NCBI GenBank assembly: GCA_963707895.1
Contig: CAVPRS010000011.1
Location: forward strand, 62,001 to 126,000
DNA length: 64,000 bases
Direction: 5' to 3'
Origin: Fodinibacter sp963707895
GTDB lineage: Bacteria > Actinomycetota > Actinomycetes > Actinomycetales > Dermatophilaceae
The translations under genes and the position numbers were made by a program. Of this stretch, positions 35,908 to 45,327 are shown one piece after another (the stretch's first letter is position 1; the number at the start of each line of letters is the position of its first letter). Below the pieces are notes generated by a model that saw only the letters and a program-made list of their open reading frames with translations, ran no database searches and was not told where the DNA came from.

Positions 35908-37970
35908 GCACGGAGGACGAGACGGTGGGGGCACGAGGCATGTGGCGGCGGGGCGGCTGGACGGTCGCCCTGGTGGTGGCTGCTGCCCTCGTCGGGCAGC
36001 CGGCCCTCGCCGACGACGGGCTCGCCACCGGTGGGCGCAGCCGCTACGTGCTCGACCCGAAGACGACCACGGTGCACGGCGACGGTCACCGTCGACCTGC
36101 GCAACGCCACGCCCAGCAGGGACGGCTTCTTCTACTACTACAACGGGTTCAGCGTGCCCGTGCCCGCGGGGGCCGAGAACGTCAGGGCCACCAGCGGTGG
36201 CTCGTCGCTGCCGGTGACGCTGAAGAGCACCGACGACCCGTCGACGAAGCTGGCGCGCATCTCGTACCCGAACCTGCTCTACGGGCGCACCCGCACGATC
36301 GACCTCACCTTCGACGTCCCGGGCGAGAAGCCCCGCGCGAAGGACGGCACGCGGGTCGGCCCCGGGTACGCCACGTTCGCCGTCTACGGCGTGGGCGATC
36401 CCGGCCGCAACAGCGTCGAGGTGGTGGCACCCACGTCGATGCGCTTCGAGGCGACGAGCGACGACTTCACCTCGACCGAGAAGGGTTCGACGACGACGCA
36501 CACGTCGACGGCCACGGCCGGGAACGCCGGCTCGTGGGCCGTGGTGTCGCTGCGCGACCCGAGCCGCACCGACGAGCGAAGCGTCGAGGTCAACGGGGTG
36601 CCGCTGCTGCTCGACGGCTTCCAGGACGACCCCGCGTGGAGCCGGTTCGTCGCGAAGCAGGTCACCAAGGGGATCCCCGCGCTCGAGAAGCTGGTCGGCG
36701 CGAAGTGGCCCGGTGGCCTGGAGCGCATCCGCGAGGACGCGTCGCCGTCGGTCTACGGCTATGACGGCTGGTTCGACCCGACCGACGACGAGATCGTCAT
36801 CGGTGAGCGGCTCGACTCCGACCTGATCTTCCACGAGCTCTCGCACGCCTGGGTCAACGGTGAGCGGTTCGACGAGCGCTGGGTGTCCGAGGGCCTGGCC
36901 CAGGTGCTCGCCGAGCGAGCGGTCAAGGCGACCGGCGGCACGCCCCACGCGCACCCGAAGGTCTCCCGGAGCTCGAAGGAGGCGCTCGCGCTCAACTCGT
37001 GGGACAGCTCGGCCGGGGGGCGGTCCGACGACGCCGACGACTACGCCTACCCGGCGGCCTACACCGCGACCAAGGACCTCGTCGCCGGCCTCGACGACGC
37101 GCAGCTCGCCGAGGTGCTCGGCGCCGGCATCCGCGGAGAGCGGGCCTACGACCCGGCGGGCACCAAGGACGTCGACGGTGGACGCACGACGTGGTCGCGC
37201 TGGCTCGACCTGCTCGAGACCCGCGCGGGCGTCGACGACGCTGCGGCCGTCTTCCAGCGTTGGGCCCTCACCGGGAAGCAGCGGGCCCAGCTCGCGCCCC
37301 GGGCCGAGGCCCGCGCCGCCTACGCCAAGGTCGACAAGGCCGACGGCGCCTGGCTGCCGCCGGAGGGTCTGCGCGACGCCATGACCGCATGGGACTTCGA
37401 CCGCGCCGACGCGGTGCGCGCGAAGGTGGCCGGCCTCGGCGCCGGCGCCCTGGCCGTGCAGGATGCCGCGAAGCACGCCGGTGTCGAGGTTCCGGCGTCG
37501 GTGCGCGAGTCGTACGAGAAGGCCGAGCACGACGAGCAGTACACCGCCCTGGCCACCTCGCTGCCCGCCGCGGCCGCAGCCGTGACCGCCGTCGGCGCGG
37601 CGGAGCAGGCGTCGGCGAAGGACCGCGACCCGCTCAGCGCTCTCGGTGCCACCCTGCTCGGTGTCGACGGCCGGGCGTCGACCGCCGTCGCCCTGCTCGA
37701 CGAGGGCAAGTACGCCGAGGCCACCCAGGCCGCCGACGAGGCGACCAGCCGGTCCGACAAGGCCATGCTCGTCGGCCTCGCCCTGCCGCTGTTCCTCCTG
37801 CTGCTCATCGCAGGTGCCGCGCTGTGGAGCCGCGCCTTCGTGCGGGCCCGGGCGCGCCAGCGCGCCGACGACGAGGCCCGCCTGGCCGCGGTAGTGCGGT
37901 GGCTCCGGTGGCTCCGGTCGTTCCGGTGGCTCCGGCGGGTCCGCCGCTCCCGGCATCCGACCAGGACTGA
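35904..37970 (+). CDS. Secreted, membrane-anchored M1-like zinc peptidase (two frameshifts)
   Basis: A signal peptide (WTVALVVAAALVGQPALADD) is followed by an all-beta N-terminal region and a gluzincin site: HELSH near 36832-36846, then ERWVSEGLAQ, whose Glu is the third zinc ligand. A helical C-terminal part and one membrane helix (LVGLALPLFLLLLIAGAALW) close the protein. It should act outside the membrane. The frame changes near 36075 and again near 37885. With both corrected, the product ends in an Ala/Pro/Val tail and TGA at 37968-37970, six bases from the convergent argA gene. If the second shift is real, the frame would run to 38064 through argA. Two sequence errors are the simpler reading. 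Confidence 0.7.
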
Positions 37971-37976
37971 GCTGGG

Positions 37977-38510
37977 TCAGAGCACGCGCAGCATCCGGGT
38001 GTTGCCCAGGGTGTTGGGCTTGACCCGCTCGAGGTCGAGGAACTCGGCGACACCCTCGTCGTAGCTGCGCAGCAGCTCGGCGTAGACCTCGGGGTCGACG
38101 GCCTGGCCCTCGATCGGCGCGAAGCCGTTGCGCTCGAAGAAGGCCGTCTCGAAGGTGAGGCAGAACAGCCGGCTCAGGCCCAGCAGCCGGGCCCGCTCCA
38201 CGAGGCGCTCGAGCACCGCGTACCCCACACCGGTGCCGAGGGCCTCGTCGGCGACGGCCAGGGTGCGCACCTCACCGAGGTCCTCCCAGAGCACGTGCAG
38301 TGCCCCGCAGCCGACCACCCGCCCGTCGACCTCGGCGACGACGAAGTCGGTGACCGACTCGTAGTAGGCGACGGCCTCCTTGTTGAGCAGCACCCGTCGC
38401 TCGGCGAGCGGTGCCACGAGGGCGCGGATGGCGCGCACGTCGGACGTGCGCGCCGGGCGGACGACGGCGCCGTGGGGCCGCGTGGGGTGCGTGGAGGTGT
38501 CGGTCGGCAC
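37977..38510 (-). CDS. argA: GNAT amino-acid N-acetyltransferase (small NAGS type)
   Basis: The 177-residue product matches the actinobacterial stand-alone N-acetylglutamate synthase (M. tuberculosis Rv2747 type). Shared parts are VVGCGALHVLWEDLGEVRTL, the acetyl-CoA loop LGTGVGYAVLERLVERA, LFCLTFETAFFERNGF and the end EFLDLERVKPNTLGNTRML. It makes N-acetylglutamate, the first step of arginine synthesis. GTG 38510 is chosen because the TACGCT -10 box ends six bases before it, giving a leaderless mRNA. It is isolated from other arginine genes. Confidence 0.9.
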   Translation of the reverse strand: MPTDTSTHPTRPHGAVVRPARTSDVRAIRALVAPLAERRVLLNKEAVAYYESVTDFVVAEVDGRVVGCGALHVLWEDLGEVRTLAVADEALGTGVGYAVLERLVERARLLGLSRLFCLTFETAFFERNGFAPIEGQAVDPEVYAELLRSYDEGVAEFLDLERVKPNTLGNTRMLRVL

Positions 38511-38516
38511 GAGGGG

Positions 38517-38522
38517 AGCGTA
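38517..38522 (-). promoter_or_regulatory. -10 box of leaderless argA
   Basis: TACGCT on the minus strand, then CCCCTC, then GTG. The same hexamer and spacing occur before nei. Confidence 0.5.
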
Positions 38523-38603
38523 GCCGCGTGGGAGCCGGCCCGCCCGGGTCCGGTCGGTGGCCGGACGCTCGCCCGGGCGGCATCCACGGGCCCGGGCATG
38601 GTC

Positions 38604-38637
38604 GCGGCCCGCCACCGCAGGGGTGGTGGCGGGCCGC
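38604..38637. terminator. Hairpin in the argA-clpC gap
   Basis: GCGGCCCGCCACC and GGTGGCGGGCCGC form a perfect 13-bp stem with an 8-base loop. It may back up the clpC terminator or insulate the argA promoter. The remainder of the 38.5-38.9 kb gap, including an AT-richer patch around 38700-38725, shows no gene. Confidence 0.5.
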
Positions 38638-38812
38638 TCTGCAAGGTGCCCCGGAGGCCCCTGCACCATCAAGTGTGCGCCAGCGACGCCCGGGGTTGGG
38701 TAAAGACGGGTTCAAGTTTTGGTCATCGCCGGTGGGCCCGCCAGAAGTCGGCTCGCGGGCAGCTCGCGACACCTTCACGCCCTCGACCCCAGTGCCACCG
38801 GCCGGGCACGAA

Positions 38813-38846
38813 CGAGGGGCCCCGACCTGGTGGTCGGGGCCCCTCG
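38813..38846 (-). terminator. Terminator of clpC
   Basis: CGAGGGGCCCCGACC and GGTCGGGGCCCCTCG form a perfect 15-bp stem with a TGGT loop, 48 bases past the clpC stop. Confidence 0.85.
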
Positions 38847-38893
38847 GTGCGGTGCGCACGAGGCGCGTCGCGGTCGGTCCTGCGGCGGGTTGC

Positions 38894-41404
38894 TCAGCCC
38901 TCCGCGGCGACGACGGGCACGTCGATGGACTGCGAGTGCGGCGTCCCCTCGAAGGTGAACGTCGCCTCCTTGCCCTCGCCGGTGGCGTCGACGACGACGA
39001 TCTCGCCGGCCCGCAGCTCGCCGAAGAGGATCTTCTCCGAGAGCACGTCCTCGATCTCGCGCTGGATGGTGCGACGCAGCGGGCGCGCACCGAGCACGGG
39101 GTCGTAGCCCTTGGTGGCCAGGAGGTTCTTGGCCGCCATCGTGAGCTCCATGCCCATGTCCTTGTCCTTGAGCCGCTTGTCGAGCTTGGCGATCTCGAGG
39201 TCGACGATCTGGACGATCTCGGACTGGCTGAGCTGCGGGAAGACGATGGTGTCGTCGACGCGGTTCAGGAACTCCGGGCGGAAGTGCTGCTTGAGCTCGT
39301 CGATGACCTTGGCCTTCATCCGGTCGTAGTCCGAGCGGGTCTCGGGGCCGGCGGAGAAGCCGAGCGAGCCCTTGGAGATGTCCCGGGTGCCGAGGTTGGT
39401 CGTCATGATGATGACGGTGTTCTTGAAGTCGACCATCCGACCCTGCGAGTCGGTGAGCCGGCCGTCCTCGAGCACCTGCAGCAGCGAGTTGAAGATCTCC
39501 GGGTGGGCCTTCTCGACCTCGTCGAAGAGCACGACGCTGAACGGCTTGCGACGCACCTTCTCGGTGAGCTGGCCGCCCTCCTCGTAGCCGACGTAGCCGG
39601 GGGGCGAGCCGAAGAGGCGCGAGACGGTGTGCTTCTCGCTGTACTCCGACATGTCGAGCTGGATCAGGCTGTCCTCGTCGCCGAAGAGGAACTCCGCGAG
39701 GGTCTTGGCGAGCTCGGTCTTACCCACACCGGTCGGGCCGGCGAAGATGAACGAGCCACCGGGACGGCGCGGGTCCTTCAGGCCGGCGCGGGTGCGCCGG
39801 ATCGCCTGGGACAGCGACTTGATCGCCTCGTCCATGCCGACGACCCGCTTGTGCAGCTCGTCCTCCATGTGGAGCAGGCGGCTGGACTCCTCCTCGGTCA
39901 GCTTGAACACGGGGATGCCCGTCGAGGCGGCGAGCACCTCGGCGATCAGCTCCTCGTCGACCTCGGCGATGACGTCCATGTCACCGGACTTCCACTCGAC
40001 CTCACGCTTGGCCTTCTCGTTGCGCAGGTTCTTCTCGTCGTCGCGCAGCCGCGCGGCCTTCTCGAAGTCCTGCCCGTCGATCGCCGACTCCTTCTCGCGC
40101 ACGACGGACGCGATGCGCTCGTCGAACTCGCGCAGGTCCGGCGGTGCGGTCATCCGGCGGATGCGCAGTCGCGCGCCCGCCTCGTCGATGAGGTCGATCG
40201 CCTTGTCCGGCAGGAAGCGGTCGTTGACGTAGCGGTCGGCCATGGTGGCCGCCGCCACGAGCGCGGCATCCGTGATCGAGACGCGGTGGTGCGCCTCGTA
40301 GCGGTCACGCAGGCCCTTGAGGATCTCGATCGTGTGGGGCAGCGTGGGCTCGGCGACCTGGATCGGCTGGAAGCGGCGCTCGAGCGCGGCGTCCTTCTCG
40401 ATGTGCTTGCGGTACTCGTCGAGGGTCGTGGCCCCGATGACCTGCAGCTCACCACGGGCGAGCATGGGCTTGAGGATGGAGGCCGCGTCGATCGCGCCCT
40501 CGGCCGCGCCGGCGCCGACGAGGGTGTGGATCTCGTCGATGAACAGCACGATGTCGCCGCGGGTGCGGATCTCCTTGAGCACCTTCTTCAGCCGCTCCTC
40601 GAAGTCACCGCGGTAGCGGCTGCCGGCGACGAGCGCGCCGAGGTCGAGGGTGTAGAGCTGCTTGTCCTTGAGGGTCTCGGGCACCTCGCCACGCACGATG
40701 TCCTGGGCCAGGCCCTCGACGACGGCGGTCTTGCCGACGCCGGGCTCGCCGATGAGGACGGGGTTGTTCTTCGTGCGGCGCGAGAGCACCTGCATGACCC
40801 GCTCGATCTCCTTCTCACGACCGATGACCGGGTCGAGCTTCCCCTCCCGGGCAGCGGAGGTGAGATTTCGGCCGAACTGGTCGAGCACGAGCGAGCCCGC
40901 GGGGGCACCCTCGGCCGGGCCGCCCTGGGTGGCGCCGGAGCCTCCGGTGGAGCCCTCCTTGCCGCCCTGGTAGCCCGAGATGAGCTGGATGACCTGCTGG
41001 CGCACGCGCGAGAGGTCGGCCCCCAGCTTGACGAGGACCTGGGCGGCGACGCCCTCGCCCTCGCGGATCAGCCCGAGCAGGATGTGCTCGGTGCCGATGT
41101 AGTTGTGGCCGAGCTGCAGCGCCTCGCGCAGGCTCAGCTCGAGCACCTTCTTGGCGCGCGGGGTGAACGGGATGTGACCCGTGGGGGCCTGCTGGCCCTG
41201 GCCGATGATCTCCTGCACCTGCTCGCGGACGGCCTCGAGGGAGATGCCGAGGCTCTCCAGGGCCTTGCTCGCGACGCCTTCGCCCTCGTGGATCAGGCCC
41301 AGGAGGATGTGCTCGGTGCCGATGTAGTTGTGGTTGAGACCGCGTGCCTCCTCCTGCGCGAGCACGACGACGCGGCGGGCGCGGTCGGTGAACCGTTCGA
41401 ACAT
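38894..41404 (-). CDS. clpC: ATP-dependent Clp protease ATPase subunit ClpC
   Basis: An 836-residue Hsp100 unfoldase that feeds proteins to ClpP. It has two Clp-N repeats (MFERFTDRARRVVVLAQEEA, then a second GTEHILLGLIREGEG), a first AAA+ domain with GEPGVGKTAVVEGLA, and a UVR-type coiled middle part (IDGQDFEKAARLRDDEKNL). The second AAA+ domain has GPTGVGKTELAKTLAEF and LFDEVEKAHPEIFN. ATG 41404 follows AGGAGAAG. Upstream, a TAGCAT hexamer near 41432-41437 is a possible -10. In M. tuberculosis lsr2 and lysS sit directly upstream of clpC; here an 8-kb block intervenes. Confidence 0.97.
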   Translation of the reverse strand: MFERFTDRARRVVVLAQEEARGLNHNYIGTEHILLGLIHEGEGVASKALESLGISLEAVREQVQEIIGQGQQAPTGHIPFTPRAKKVLELSLREALQLGHNYIGTEHILLGLIREGEGVAAQVLVKLGADLSRVRQQVIQLISGYQGGKEGSTGGSGATQGGPAEGAPAGSLVLDQFGRNLTSAAREGKLDPVIGREKEIERVMQVLSRRTKNNPVLIGEPGVGKTAVVEGLAQDIVRGEVPETLKDKQLYTLDLGALVAGSRYRGDFEERLKKVLKEIRTRGDIVLFIDEIHTLVGAGAAEGAIDAASILKPMLARGELQVIGATTLDEYRKHIEKDAALERRFQPIQVAEPTLPHTIEILKGLRDRYEAHHRVSITDAALVAAATMADRYVNDRFLPDKAIDLIDEAGARLRIRRMTAPPDLREFDERIASVVREKESAIDGQDFEKAARLRDDEKNLRNEKAKREVEWKSGDMDVIAEVDEELIAEVLAASTGIPVFKLTEEESSRLLHMEDELHKRVVGMDEAIKSLSQAIRRTRAGLKDPRRPGGSFIFAGPTGVGKTELAKTLAEFLFGDEDSLIQLDMSEYSEKHTVSRLFGSPPGYVGYEEGGQLTEKVRRKPFSVVLFDEVEKAHPEIFNSLLQVLEDGRLTDSQGRMVDFKNTVIIMTTNLGTRDISKGSLGFSAGPETRSDYDRMKAKVIDELKQHFRPEFLNRVDDTIVFPQLSQSEIVQIVDLEIAKLDKRLKDKDMGMELTMAAKNLLATKGYDPVLGARPLRRTIQREIEDVLSEKILFGELRAGEIVVVDATGEGKEATFTFEGTPHSQSIDVPVVAAEG

Positions 41405-41596
41405 GGTGCTTCTCCTGACGTCGAGTCCCCTCGATGCTAGTCGCGCCGCCTGTGTGGGGGCCGCTCCTTGTCGCTGAGCGGTCACCGCCGGGCGGCGCGG
41501 TTACGAGGGATTCAACGCGGTGGTCGGCCCTGAGTGTTCCGCGTTCGCTCTCGGCATAGTGCCTGCGGGGTCGTGTCGAGGGTCGGGCGGATGCCG

Positions 41597-42889
41597 TCAG
41601 GCCGGCGGCGCGGCCTCGAGGTGGTCGCCACGGTGGCTCAGCGAGCGGCGGGTGCGCGGCTCGGTCGACCCGGCCATCTCCTGGGTCGGGCGGGTGCGCT
41701 CCACCCAGGCGCCGTAGCGCTTCGCGAGGGGCTCGGCGCTGAGCCCGTGGGCCAGCACGCTGAGCAGCACGGTCAGGCAGATGGTGGCGACCACCTGGGT
41801 CAGCGCCGCGTCGAGCTCGAGCCCCTCGAGGGCCAGGAGGGTGAACACCACTGACGCCAGGCCCCGGGGCCCGAACCAGCCGACGAACGCCACGGTCGGC
41901 GCCTTGAACCCGGTGCCGATCAGCGCCAACGCGACGGGGACCATCCGCAGCAGGGTGAGGGCGAGCACCGCGAAGATGATCTCCGGCCAGCCGACGTTCT
42001 CGACGAGCACGGGCACGGCGATGAAGCCGAACGCGAACCACACGGCGAACCCGAGCGGGTCGGCGATCGCCTCGGTGAGGCCCAGCGTCTCCTCCTCGTC
42101 GGCCCAGTGCGCCCGACCCGCGAAGGCCGAGCCGGCGACGAAGGCGGCCACGAAGGCGTTCCCGCCGGCCAGCTCGGCCCCGAAGTAGGCGATGAACGGC
42201 AGCACGAGTGCCGCGAGGAGCCGGGTGTGTCGCGAGCTGACGCCGTACCGGCGTGACCACCCGAGGAGCAGCCCTGCTCCGGCGCCGACGACGACGCCGA
42301 CGACGATCCCCACCGCCAGGTCGCCGAGCGCGGCCCAGGCGCTCTCGACGGGCTTGAGGCCCTCCTCGCCGGCCAGGGCGGCGATGGCGAACAGCACGAA
42401 CGGCGTGCAGAGCCCGTCGTTGAGCCCGCTCTCGACGTTGAGGATCCGGCGTACCCGCACCGGGACCACCGGGTTGAGCACGGTGGCGGCGCCGAGGCCG
42501 GCATCCGTGGGGGCCACTGCCGCGGCGAGGAGCAGCAGCATCATCAGCGGCACGTCGGGGAACACGGCCACGCCGAGCAGCCAGCCGGCCGCCATGGTCA
42601 GCGGGAGCCCCACCAGCAGGAGCCGGGCCATCGGGCCGCGGTCGACGGCGATCCGTCGCGGACGCACCTGGGCGGCGTCGTGGAACAGGATCAGGGCGAG
42701 GGTGAGCTCGGTGAGGAGGGTGAGGCTCTCCTTGGCGACCTCGTCGAGCGCCGGGAGCGCGAGCGAGAGCAGGGCACCGGCGGCGACGAACGCCATCGGG
42801 GCCGAGACGTCGATCCGCAGGAGCGCCCGCGCGGTGGCCGCGAACGCGAACACCAGCACGAGGAAGACGACGATCGCCACGGTTCCCAT
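41597..42889 (-). CDS. Cation/proton antiporter, CPA1 (NhaP-like)
   Basis: The 430-residue protein has about twelve to thirteen hydrophobic helices. The ion-site pair is in LNVESGLNDGLCTPFVLFAI, with further conserved segments AAAVAPTDAGLGAATVLNP and GWFGPRGLASVVFTLLALE. It would exchange Na+ or K+ for H+ across the membrane and help pH or salt balance. ATG 42889 follows GGAGGG by seven bases. The C-terminal ~45 residues are charged and cytoplasmic. It is a single gene with no link to the DNA-repair genes beside it. Confidence 0.9.
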   Translation of the reverse strand: MGTVAIVVFLVLVFAFAATARALLRIDVSAPMAFVAAGALLSLALPALDEVAKESLTLLTELTLALILFHDAAQVRPRRIAVDRGPMARLLLVGLPLTMAAGWLLGVAVFPDVPLMMLLLLAAAVAPTDAGLGAATVLNPVVPVRVRRILNVESGLNDGLCTPFVLFAIAALAGEEGLKPVESAWAALGDLAVGIVVGVVVGAGAGLLLGWSRRYGVSSRHTRLLAALVLPFIAYFGAELAGGNAFVAAFVAGSAFAGRAHWADEEETLGLTEAIADPLGFAVWFAFGFIAVPVLVENVGWPEIIFAVLALTLLRMVPVALALIGTGFKAPTVAFVGWFGPRGLASVVFTLLALEGLELDAALTQVVATICLTVLLSVLAHGLSAEPLAKRYGAWVERTRPTQEMAGSTEPRTRRSLSHRGDHLEAAPPA

Positions 42890-42956
42890 GTGAGCACCCT
42901 CCACCGCGGCCCTCCCGCGGCGTCACACCCGCCGCGGGTGACGTCGTCCCGAACCG

Positions 42957-43784
42957 TCAGCGGCGACGCTGGCAGCGGCCGCACCAGAACAGGTTGCGGC
43001 CGGCGACCAGACGGGTGCGGACCTTCGACCCGCAGACGAGGCACGGCATCCCGGCGCGCTTGTAGACGTACGAGGAGCGCTCGGTGAGCCGGGGCACCTC
43101 GCCGCGGCCCAGCGCCGCCTCGACGTCGACCACCTGGTCCTCGACGGTGACGATGCGCCCGGTGGCGACGCCGAGCGGCATCAGGCGCTCGAGGTCGTCC
43201 CAGATCAGCCGCCACGACGCGCGCCTGAGGTTGCGGCCCGGGGTGTCCGGCGACAGGCGGTGCCGGAAGAGCACCTCGGACCGGTAGACGTTGCCGACCC
43301 CGGCGACCACGGACTGGTCCATGAGCAGCTCGGCGATGGTCCGGGTCGACTTCGAGATGCGCGCCCACGCGACGTCCGGGTCGGCGTCGGGCCTCAGCGG
43401 GTCGGGGCCGAGCCGGTCGAGCACGCTGTCGACCTTCTCGGGGGTCGCGACCTCGCAGAGGTTCGGACCGCGCAGGTCGGCGACGTGCTGGTCGGTGCGC
43501 AGCCGCAGGCGCACGGCGCCGACGGCCGGGACCTCCGCGGTCCACTCGTGCTGGTCGACGGTGAAGCTGCCGATCAGGCCCAGGTGCACGTGCAGCCAGC
43601 GGTCGTCGGCGAACTCGACGAGCAGGTGCTTCCCTCGGGAGGTGGCGCGCAGCAGCCGGTGGCCGTTCAGCTCGGCAGCGCCCTCGTCGAACTTGCCCTG
43701 CGGGCTGGTCACCTCGGGCGTCGTGCCGGCGAAGGCCTCGTGGAGGTCGCGGGCGAGGGCGAACAGGGTGTGGCCTTCGGGCAT
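42957..43784 (-). CDS. nei: Fpg/Nei-family DNA glycosylase (Nei1 type)
   Basis: The 275-residue product starts MPEGHTLFALARDL. The N-terminal Pro2-Glu3 pair is the catalytic nucleophile and acid. SPQGKF, RGKHLLVEF, HVHLGLIGSFTV, MDQSVVAGVGNVYRSEVLFR and a C-terminal zinc finger (CLVCGSKVRTRLVAGRNLFW then CGRC) match mycobacterial Nei1 (Rv2464c) closely. It excises oxidised pyrimidines. ATG 43784 lies six bases after a TACGCT box and has no ribosome site, so it is probably leaderless. It ends the repair island together with the HhH and Ku genes. Confidence 0.93.
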   Translation of the reverse strand: MPEGHTLFALARDLHEAFAGTTPEVTSPQGKFDEGAAELNGHRLLRATSRGKHLLVEFADDRWLHVHLGLIGSFTVDQHEWTAEVPAVGAVRLRLRTDQHVADLRGPNLCEVATPEKVDSVLDRLGPDPLRPDADPDVAWARISKSTRTIAELLMDQSVVAGVGNVYRSEVLFRHRLSPDTPGRNLRRASWRLIWDDLERLMPLGVATGRIVTVEDQVVDVEAALGRGEVPRLTERSSYVYKRAGMPCLVCGSKVRTRLVAGRNLFWCGRCQRRR

Positions 43785-43790
43785 GCCGAG

Positions 43791-43796
43791 AGCGTA
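43791..43796 (-). promoter_or_regulatory. -10 box of leaderless nei
   Basis: TACGCT on the minus strand followed by CTCGGC and ATG; identical hexamer and spacing to argA. Confidence 0.5.
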
Positions 43797-43847
43797 TGAC
43801 GTGGATGCCGGGTCGGGCGCCCGGGCCTCTCCGCCGGGGCGTTCCTG

Positions 43848-43969
43848 TCGAGAGTGGAGAACACGCCGGCGTGGAGCGGGTAGGGCGTCGGCCCTCTCGG
43901 CCGGGCGTTCGCGAGGGTGGAGACAGGCCGCGCGCGCCGGCTCGGCCACGGCGTGTTCTCTACTCTCGA
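43848..43969. repeat. Long-range inverted repeat with 21-base arms
   Basis: The left arm begins TCGAGAGTGGAGAACACGCC (43848-43868). The right arm (43949-43969) is its reverse complement at 20 of 21 positions. An 80-base GC-rich middle contains a partial third copy, TCGCGAGGGTGGAGA, near 43912. The right arm includes the stop codon of the HhH gene. It could end transcription of the ku unit or be the remnant of a small mobile element. Confidence 0.7.
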
Positions 43970-44157
43970 CGAGAGGGGCGCTCGCGAACGATGCGCAGCG
44001 CCTTCGGGCCGAAGCCGTGCAGCGCGAGGAGGTCGGCGTCGGGGGCCGCGTCGACGGCATCCCACGTGGTGAGGCCGGCGTTGGACAGCGCACGACGGGC
44101 GGGTGCACCGATGGCGTGCACCTCGTTCGGTGGCACGTCGCGGTCGGGGGTGGTCAT
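43960..44157 (-). CDS. Small helix-hairpin-helix protein
   Basis: The 65-residue product is almost entirely one HhH-type domain: ARRALSNAGLTTWDAVDAA and LLALHGFGPKALRIVRE, with the GFGPKAL hairpin that contacts DNA backbone. Its ATG lies 11 bases after the ku stop, so the two are co-transcribed. Similar small HhH or TfoX-C-like proteins exist beside various genes, but their job is not established. Here a helper role in Ku/LigD end joining is inferred from place only. The stop codon lies inside the right arm of the 21-base inverted repeat. Confidence 0.75.
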   Translation of the reverse strand: MTTPDRDVPPNEVHAIGAPARRALSNAGLTTWDAVDAAPDADLLALHGFGPKALRIVRERPSRRE

Positions 44158-44168
44158 GCGTCGCCCTG

Positions 44169-45086
44169 TCAGCTCGCCTTCTTCTCCGTCTTCTTTGCTG
44201 CGGGCTTCTTCGCCGTCGTCTTCTTGGTGGTGGTCTTCTTCGCCGCCGTCTTCGTGACCGCCTTGGCACCCGAGCCGCCGGAGCTGCTCTTGGCCGCTGC
44301 CGGCGCCTCGCCGCGCGACGCCTTGGCCTTCTCGACCGAGCGGGCCAGGGCTGCGAGCAGGTCGACGACCTCGCCGCTCTCCTCGGGCTCGGCCGCGCTG
44401 ACCCGCACCTCGCCACCCTCGACCTTGGCGCGCACGAGCTCCTTCACCGCGAGCGCGTAGTCGTCCTCGTACTCGCCGGGGTCGTAGTCGCCGGCCAGCT
44501 GGTCGATGAGCATCTTCGCCATGTCCATCTCCTGCTTGGTGGCGTGCTCCTCGGTGACCGTGGCGAAGTCGGCGGCGCGGATCTCGTCGGGCCACAGCAT
44601 GGTCTGCATGACGATGACGCCGTCGCGCACGCGCAGCACGGCCATCGTCATCCGGGTGCGGATGGAGACGGTGACGATCGCCATCCGCTTCTCCTTGACG
44701 AGCGCGTCGCGCAGCAGGATGTAGGGCTTGGTCGCGGACTTGTCGGGCTCGAGGTAGTAGCTCTTGTCGAGCCACATCGGGTCGACCTGGTCGGCCGGAA
44801 CGAACTTCGTGACCCCGATCTCCTTGGACGACTTGCTCGGCAGGTCGGCGAAGTCGTCGTCGGTGAGCACGACCATGTCGCCGTCCTCGGTCTCGTAGCC
44901 CTTGGCGATGTCGTCGTACGACACCTCCTCGCCGTCGATCGAGCAGGTGCGCTTGTACTTGATCCGCCCACCGTCCTCGCGGTGCACCTGACGGAACTGC
45001 ACGTCGTGGTTCTCGGTCGCCGAGTACAGCCGAACCGGCACGTTCACCAGCCCGAACGAGACCGCGCCCTTCCAGATCGCCCGCAT
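44169..45086 (-). CDS. ku: DNA end-binding protein Ku
   Basis: The 305-residue protein has the bacterial Ku core MRAIWKGAVSFGLVNVPVRL, the ring and bridge segments EEVSYDDIAKGYETEDG and MLWPDEIRAADF, and the conserved MAKMLIDQLAGDYDPGEYED. A long Lys/Ala/Thr tail (from ~255, with repeats such as KKTTTKKTTAKK) is typical of actinobacterial Ku and helps it thread on DNA. It binds double-strand ends and recruits LigD. The ligase and polymerase parts lie 2 kb away on the other strand. Confidence 0.95.
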   Translation of the reverse strand: MRAIWKGAVSFGLVNVPVRLYSATENHDVQFRQVHREDGGRIKYKRTCSIDGEEVSYDDIAKGYETEDGDMVVLTDDDFADLPSKSSKEIGVTKFVPADQVDPMWLDKSYYLEPDKSATKPYILLRDALVKEKRMAIVTVSIRTRMTMAVLRVRDGVIVMQTMLWPDEIRAADFATVTEEHATKQEMDMAKMLIDQLAGDYDPGEYEDDYALAVKELVRAKVEGGEVRVSAAEPEESGEVVDLLAALARSVEKAKASRGEAPAAAKSSSGGSGAKAVTKTAAKKTTTKKTTAKKPAAKKTEKKAS

Positions 45087-45327
45087 GGTGCTCCACCTCT
45101 CGTATGCCGTGCGCCTCCTCGCGCTCGACGCAGGCTCCCAGCCTAGGGCGGAGGGCGCCGCGCGGACAGGTTCGTGGCGAAGGCCCTCAGGGCTCCGGAG
45201 CCGTGACGATCCACTCCCCGCCGTCAGAAGGGAGGCTCGTCGGGCACGGTTGCGTGGGTCCGGTGCCGGGCTGAAGCCGTCGCGGAGCTCGGCGGCCGAC
45301 GTGCAGCGGCGGTGACCGTTTGCACGC

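Noticed and set aside
38411..41440. A 1009-codon plus-strand open frame opposite clpC
   Set aside because: It mirrors the codons of clpC, has no start context and no family resemblance.
41405..41596. ClgR-like site (CGCTCTCGGC) upstream of clpC
   Set aside because: It matches only part of the known ClgR consensus, with two key positions wrong.
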